A stretch of 64,000 bases of DNA. Origin: Clostridium sp. M62/1 (GTDB lineage Bacteria > Bacillota > Clostridia > Lachnospirales > Lachnospiraceae). Each line of letters begins with the position of its first letter. The stretch's first letter is position 1. The translations under genes and the position numbers were made by a program. The stretch spans positions 1,122,001 to 1,186,000 of the forward strand of contig NZ_CP085988.1 of NCBI RefSeq assembly GCF_020736365.1. The letters are read 5' to 3'. Below are positions 59,404-64,000 of this stretch, one piece after another. The notes beneath the pieces were generated by a model. That model was given only the letters and a program-made list of their open reading frames with translations, was not told where the DNA came from and did no database searches.

Positions 59404-60003
59404 ATGTCAGACACGAAAAGAAGGCTGGCCCAGGCATTGAAGGAGCTGATGGCGGAAAAGCCCATTAAAAAGATTACAATTCAGGATATCGTCGAGCGAA
59501 GCCACATGACGAGGCAGAGTTTCTACTATCACTTTCAGGACATCTATGAGGTGATCGAACTGATCTGCCAGTATGAGCTGATTGACCAGATTGCCTACCG
59601 GCAGGAGGAGAGCTTTTCACACTGGCTGGAACATCTCATGGCGCTGATAGAGGAGAACCGGTGGTTTTACAGAAAAATGCTTCAGGAGATGGAGTGGGAT
59701 CGGGTTGCGAACCACCTGAAACCTGCGGTAGAGGCTCAGATTCGCCGCCTGGTGGGGAATATGCTGACAGAGAGTGAGACAAGGAGTCTTTCAGGGGGAA
59801 GAGAACTTCTTGTGGATTTTTTGACAGAATCGGTGATCCAGTACATTTTCCGATATGTATCCTGTCGGAAGGTTCCAAAGGAACAGAATGCACAGAATCT
59901 CAGGGAGCTTTTGCAGGTATGTTCGCTGATTTGCGCCAAATGTGCATCTTCGTCTAAAAAAAGCGAGGAAAAGTATACTAAAAACAGGATAAAAACAGCT
60001 TGA
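59404..60003 (+). CDS. TetR-family transcriptional regulator
   Basis: A 199-aa TetR-type protein. The helix-turn-helix is at about 20-48: PIKKITIQDIVERSHMTRQSFYYHF, followed by QDIYEVIELICQYELID. The C-terminal ligand domain is divergent and resembles the DhaS-like group that regulates glycerol/dihydroxyacetone genes. It lies 14 bp after glpP and upstream of glpK, and a palindrome suited to TetR binding (60030-60056) overlaps the glpK promoter. Role inferred from position. Confidence 0.85.
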   Translation: MSDTKRRLAQALKELMAEKPIKKITIQDIVERSHMTRQSFYYHFQDIYEVIELICQYELIDQIAYRQEESFSHWLEHLMALIEENRWFYRKMLQEMEWDRVANHLKPAVEAQIRRLVGNMLTESETRSLSGGRELLVDFLTESVIQYIFRYVSCRKVPKEQNAQNLRELLQVCSLICAKCASSSKKSEEKYTKNRIKTA

Positions 60004-60029
60004 AGTTGTTCTGTTTTAACAATTTGAGA

Positions 60030-60056
60030 TTATTGTCTAAAGACATTTGACAATAA
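60030..60056. promoter_or_regulatory. Palindromic operator before glpK
   Basis: TTATTGTC (60030-60037) and GACAATAA (60049-60056) form a perfect 8-bp dyad with an 11-nt centre that overlaps a TTGACA -35 hexamer (60047-60052). Likely target of the adjacent TetR protein. Confidence 0.65.
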
Positions 60057-61595
<1,539 letters not shown>

Positions 61596-61775
61596 TCCCG
61601 ACAGCGGTCACGGGGTGAGCTGCAGGCGGGGGAAAGCACAGACTGCCGGCAGCCTCAATGCAGTGTGAATTTTGTGGATTGATAAAAGGGCGGCGGGAAA
61701 GACATCAGTTTTTCCCCGGGCGGGAGAGACTGAATTTCCGCCGTCCGTGACAGGAGAAGAAAAGGGGGAAATTTT

Positions 61776-62489
61776 ATGCTGCCATATATAGCTGAATTTT
61801 TGGGAACCATGATGCTGATCCTTTTAGGCGACGGCGTTGTAGCTAACGTGAATCTGAACAAATCCGGTATGAAGGGCGGAGGCTCTGTCCAGATTACCTT
61901 TGCATGGGGCCTTGCGGTAATGGTTCCGGCATTTATCTTCGGAGCTGCCTCCGGCGCTTCTTTCAACCCGGCTCTGACTTTGGCTCTGGCCATTGACGGA
62001 AGCTTTGACTGGGCACTTGTCCCGGGCTATATCATTGCTCAGTTTGCAGGAGCCTTTGTGGGAGCCTGCCTGGTATACATCCTGTTTAAGGATCAGTTTG
62101 ACGCAACTCCCGATGCAGGCACAAAGTTGGGCGTGTTCTGTACAGGTCCTTCTATCGACAACAAGCCGCTCAACATTCTGTCTGAGGCAATAGGCACATT
62201 CGTCCTTGTATTTGCTATCAAGGGTCTTGGCAATGTTCCAGGAGCAGCAGAAGTCGGCTTAGATAAATTCCTGGTATTCGGAATCATCGTATCCGTCGGC
62301 ATGTCCCTGGGCGGTCTGACAGGATATGCAATCAACCCGGCCCGTGATCTCGGCCCGAGAATTGCCCATGCAGTTCTCCCGATTCAGGGCAAGGGCGGTT
62401 CCAACTGGGGCTATGCATACGTTCCGGTAGTTGGCCCGATCATTGGCGCCATCGTCGCTGTATTGCTCTACGGAGCTATTCCATGGTAA
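61776..62489 (+). CDS. glpF: Glycerol uptake facilitator (aquaglyceroporin)
   Basis: A 237-aa MIP-family channel with six membrane segments and both NPA loops: SFNPALTLAL near 62-71 and AINPARDLGPR near 184-194, where the Asp after the second NPAR (NPARD) is the glycerol-type marker. YIAEFLGTMMLILLGDGVVANVNL begins the protein. It lets glycerol enter for GlpK, 180 bp upstream. AAAAGGGGGA precedes the ATG. A terminator and hairpins follow. Confidence 0.95.
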   Translation: MLPYIAEFLGTMMLILLGDGVVANVNLNKSGMKGGGSVQITFAWGLAVMVPAFIFGAASGASFNPALTLALAIDGSFDWALVPGYIIAQFAGAFVGACLVYILFKDQFDATPDAGTKLGVFCTGPSIDNKPLNILSEAIGTFVLVFAIKGLGNVPGAAEVGLDKFLVFGIIVSVGMSLGGLTGYAINPARDLGPRIAHAVLPIQGKGGSNWGYAYVPVVGPIIGAIVAVLLYGAIPW

Positions 62490-62549
62490 AGCACAACTGA
62501 ACGCACGGAGTGCGTGAAGTTAATTAAATAGGTATTGCATGGAGAGATG

Positions 62550-62603
62550 AGCCGGGCAAGGAAATCATCAGCTTACAGGCTGGTTTCTTTTGCCTGGCTT
62601 TTT
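62550..62603 (+). terminator. Terminator after glpF
   Basis: AGCCGGGCAA and TTGCCTGGCT pair (one mismatch), extended by GAAA/TTTC and AGC/GCT inner pairs, followed by TTTTT. Confidence 0.82.
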
Positions 62604-62644
62604 GTATCATAGGAAATCCCTTTGAATTTCCTGCGATACAAAAA
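62599..62644. repeat. Palindrome beginning in the glpF terminator T-run
   Basis: Arms 62599-62617 and 62626-62644 (TTTTTGTATC... with AGGAAAT core) are a 19-bp inverted repeat with two central mismatches. It starts at the terminator T-run as at 51720 and 58688. The stretch 62645-62876 has further GC-rich hairpins (GGCTGCTTAAGGCAGCC) and the ribosome site of the next gene but no other gene I can support. Confidence 0.75.
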
Positions 62645-62876
62645 GTCCTGCCGGGCGGGATGCGCACACCGCGCAGAGGAAAAGGGCTGCTTAAGGCAGC
62701 CGCGCGGCGGGATTTTCACCGTCTGATTTTCACAGATTTTAAACCAACGGCAAAAGAAAATGCGCTGTCCGCAGCGCGATTTGACCGATACTGGAACGCG
62801 GGAAATAGGCCCAGGCGTATTTCACTGCGCTTCCTTAACACTTTAGCAGCCAAACTGCAGCGAGGAGGAATGGAGT

Positions 62877-64000
62877 ATGTATGACGTTATTATTATCGGC
62901 GCAGGCGTTTCAGGCTGTGCTTCAGCCAGAGAGCTGTCACGGTACCAGGGAAGCTTCTGCGTCGTGGAGAAGGAAGAGGATGTCTGCTGCGGCACATCCA
63001 AGGCCAACAGTGCCATTATCCATGCAGGATATGACGCGGCCTCTGGCTCACTGATGGCCAAGCTCAATGTGGAAGGAAACCAGATGATGGAGCAGCTCTC
63101 AAAGGATCTGGACTTTCACTTCAGGAGAAACGGCTCCCTGGTTCTCTGTCTCCATGAGGAGGAGCTGCCGAACCTTCAGGCCCTCTATGAGCGGGGAATC
63201 AAAAACGGAGTGAAGGAGCTTCGTATTTTAAACAGGGAAGAGTTAAAGGCGATGGAGCCCAATATCACGGACAATGCAGTAGCTGCACTCTACGCTCCTA
63301 CGGGAGGAATCGTATGTCCCTTCGGCTTAACGATTGCCCTGGCTGAAAATGCCAACATGAACGGGGTGGAATTCAAGTTCAACACAGAGGTTCAGGATAT
63401 TAAGAAGACGGAGGACGGAACCTTTGAGCTTCACACGAACAACGGGGTACTGAAGACGAGATTTGTGGTGAACGCGGCAGGCGTATACGCAGATAAATTC
63501 CACAACATGATGAGCGAGGAGAAAATCCATATTACGCCAAGGCGCGGCGATTACTGCCTCCTTGACCGCACAGCCGGCAATCTGGTAGATAAGACAGTAT
63601 TTACCCTCCCCGGAAAGTTCGGAAAGGGAATTCTCGTCACACCGACAATTCACGGGAACCTGCTTCTGGGCCCCACTGCCATCGACATCGATGACAAGGA
63701 AGGGACGAATACGACCAGAGAGGGGCTTGACGAGGTTATCGAGAAGGCGCAGAACAGCGTGAACAACATTCCCATGCGCCAGGTTATCACCTCCTTCGCA
63801 GGGCTGCGCGCCCATGAGGATCACCATGAATTTATTATCAGGGAGCTTCCTGACTGCAAAGGATTTATCGACTGCGCCGGAATTGAGTCTCCGGGACTTT
63901 CCAGCAGCCCTGCCATCGGAAAGATGGTCGCTGACATTCTGAGGGAGAAGGCTGATCTGAAGGAGAAGGACAACTTCATTGCCACCAGAAAGGGAATCCT
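62877..64000 (+). CDS. GlpA-like FAD-dependent glycerol-3-phosphate dehydrogenase, cut by window edge
   Basis: The first 374 codons of an FAD oxidoreductase of the GlpA/GlpO (DAO) family, which oxidises glycerol-3-phosphate to dihydroxyacetone phosphate. Seen: MYDVIIIGAGVSGCASAREL at 1-20 (FAD loop GAGVSG), CCGTSKANSAIIHAGYD near 38-54, GGIVCPFGLTIALAENA near 142-158, RRGDYCLLDRTAG, FVVNAAGVYAD, and a SPGLSSSPAIGKMVADIL segment near 340-357. The C-terminal [2Fe-2S]-like BFD domain, if any, lies beyond the edge. ATG 62877 follows GAGGAGGAATG. It completes the glycerol pathway GlpF-GlpK-GlpA. Confidence 0.88.
   Translation, partial: MYDVIIIGAGVSGCASARELSRYQGSFCVVEKEEDVCCGTSKANSAIIHAGYDAASGSLMAKLNVEGNQMMEQLSKDLDFHFRRNGSLVLCLHEEELPNLQALYERGIKNGVKELRILNREELKAMEPNITDNAVAALYAPTGGIVCPFGLTIALAENANMNGVEFKFNTEVQDIKKTEDGTFELHTNNGVLKTRFVVNAAGVYADKFHNMMSEEKIHITPRRGDYCLLDRTAGNLVDKTVFTLPGKFGKGILVTPTIHGNLLLGPTAIDIDDKEGTNTTREGLDEVIEKAQNSVNNIPMRQVITSFAGLRAHEDHHEFIIRELPDCKGFIDCAGIESPGLSSSPAIGKMVADILREKADLKEKDNFIATRKGI

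Overview
The window reads as a chromosomal segment of an anaerobic, roughly 50% GC gut Firmicute of the Lachnospiraceae (Clostridium cluster XIVa). Supporting this are a complete butyrate operon ending in a butyryl-CoA:acetate CoA-transferase-type enzyme, formate-tetrahydrofolate ligase next to formiminoglutamate enzymes, a flavodiiron protein for oxygen detoxification, strong AGGAGG ribosome sites with frequent GTG/TTG starts, and a BilR/BilS-like bilirubin reductase pair. [Clostridium] symbiosum or a close relative is my best guess; that is an inference from gene content, not a database match.

Layout. 1-1566: IS1182-type transposase cut by the left edge. 1.8-5.5 kb: polysaccharide deacetylase, RarA, and an ECF sigma/anti-sigma pair. 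5.8-16.9 kb: cell-surface glycan genes (Wzt-like ABC ATPase, methyltransferase-like protein, double-domain glycosyltransferase, TraX-like and GtrII-like membrane proteins) interrupted by a PIN-PhoH ATPase and an HD hydrolase. 16.9-19.0 kb: an MFS exporter plus GNAT acetyltransferase behind a long leader that looks like an attenuator. 19.4-23.7 kb: rfbA-rfbB-rfbD-glmM (rfbC absent). 24-30.8 kb: Gre factor, 2-hydroxycarboxylate transporter, DUF1275 protein, bilS-bilR, a flavodiiron protein and an unknown basic protein. 31-36 kb: GntR/ABC transporter operon and a metal-resistance operon (ArsR, HMA protein, P1B ATPase). 36.3-39.1 kb: two zinc-ribbon proteins. 39.3-47.4 kb: CoA-transferase divergent from thl-crt-hbd-bcd-etfB-etfA. 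48.2-51.7 kb: SDR reductase, thioredoxin reductase, SH3/NlpC-P60 hydrolase. 52.0-57.5 kb: Lrp regulator, ftcD-fchA-fhs, a formate channel and a tiny Cys-repeat protein. 57.9-64 kb: AhpF-N-domain-like redox protein and a glycerol cluster (glpP, TetR, glpK, glpF, glpA-like, cut by the right edge).

How genes work together. Acetyl-CoA is condensed and reduced to butyryl-CoA by Thl, Hbd, Crt and Bcd-EtfAB, and the divergent CoA-transferase releases butyrate. FtcD and FchA turn formiminoglutamate (histidine degradation) into methenyl-THF, which Fhs and the formate channel connect to formate. Glycerol enters via GlpF, is phosphorylated by GlpK and oxidised by the GlpA-like enzyme, under GlpP and possibly the TetR protein.

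Non-coding structure is rich. There are three copies of a dispersed module (variable palindrome followed by a conserved block), palindromes that begin in terminator T-runs, two long hairpins with identical loops but different stems, a 104-bp tandem repeat between thl and crt, ten 14-bp tandem repeats before a zinc-ribbon gene, and several regulatory dyads. No tRNA, rRNA or CRISPR array was seen.
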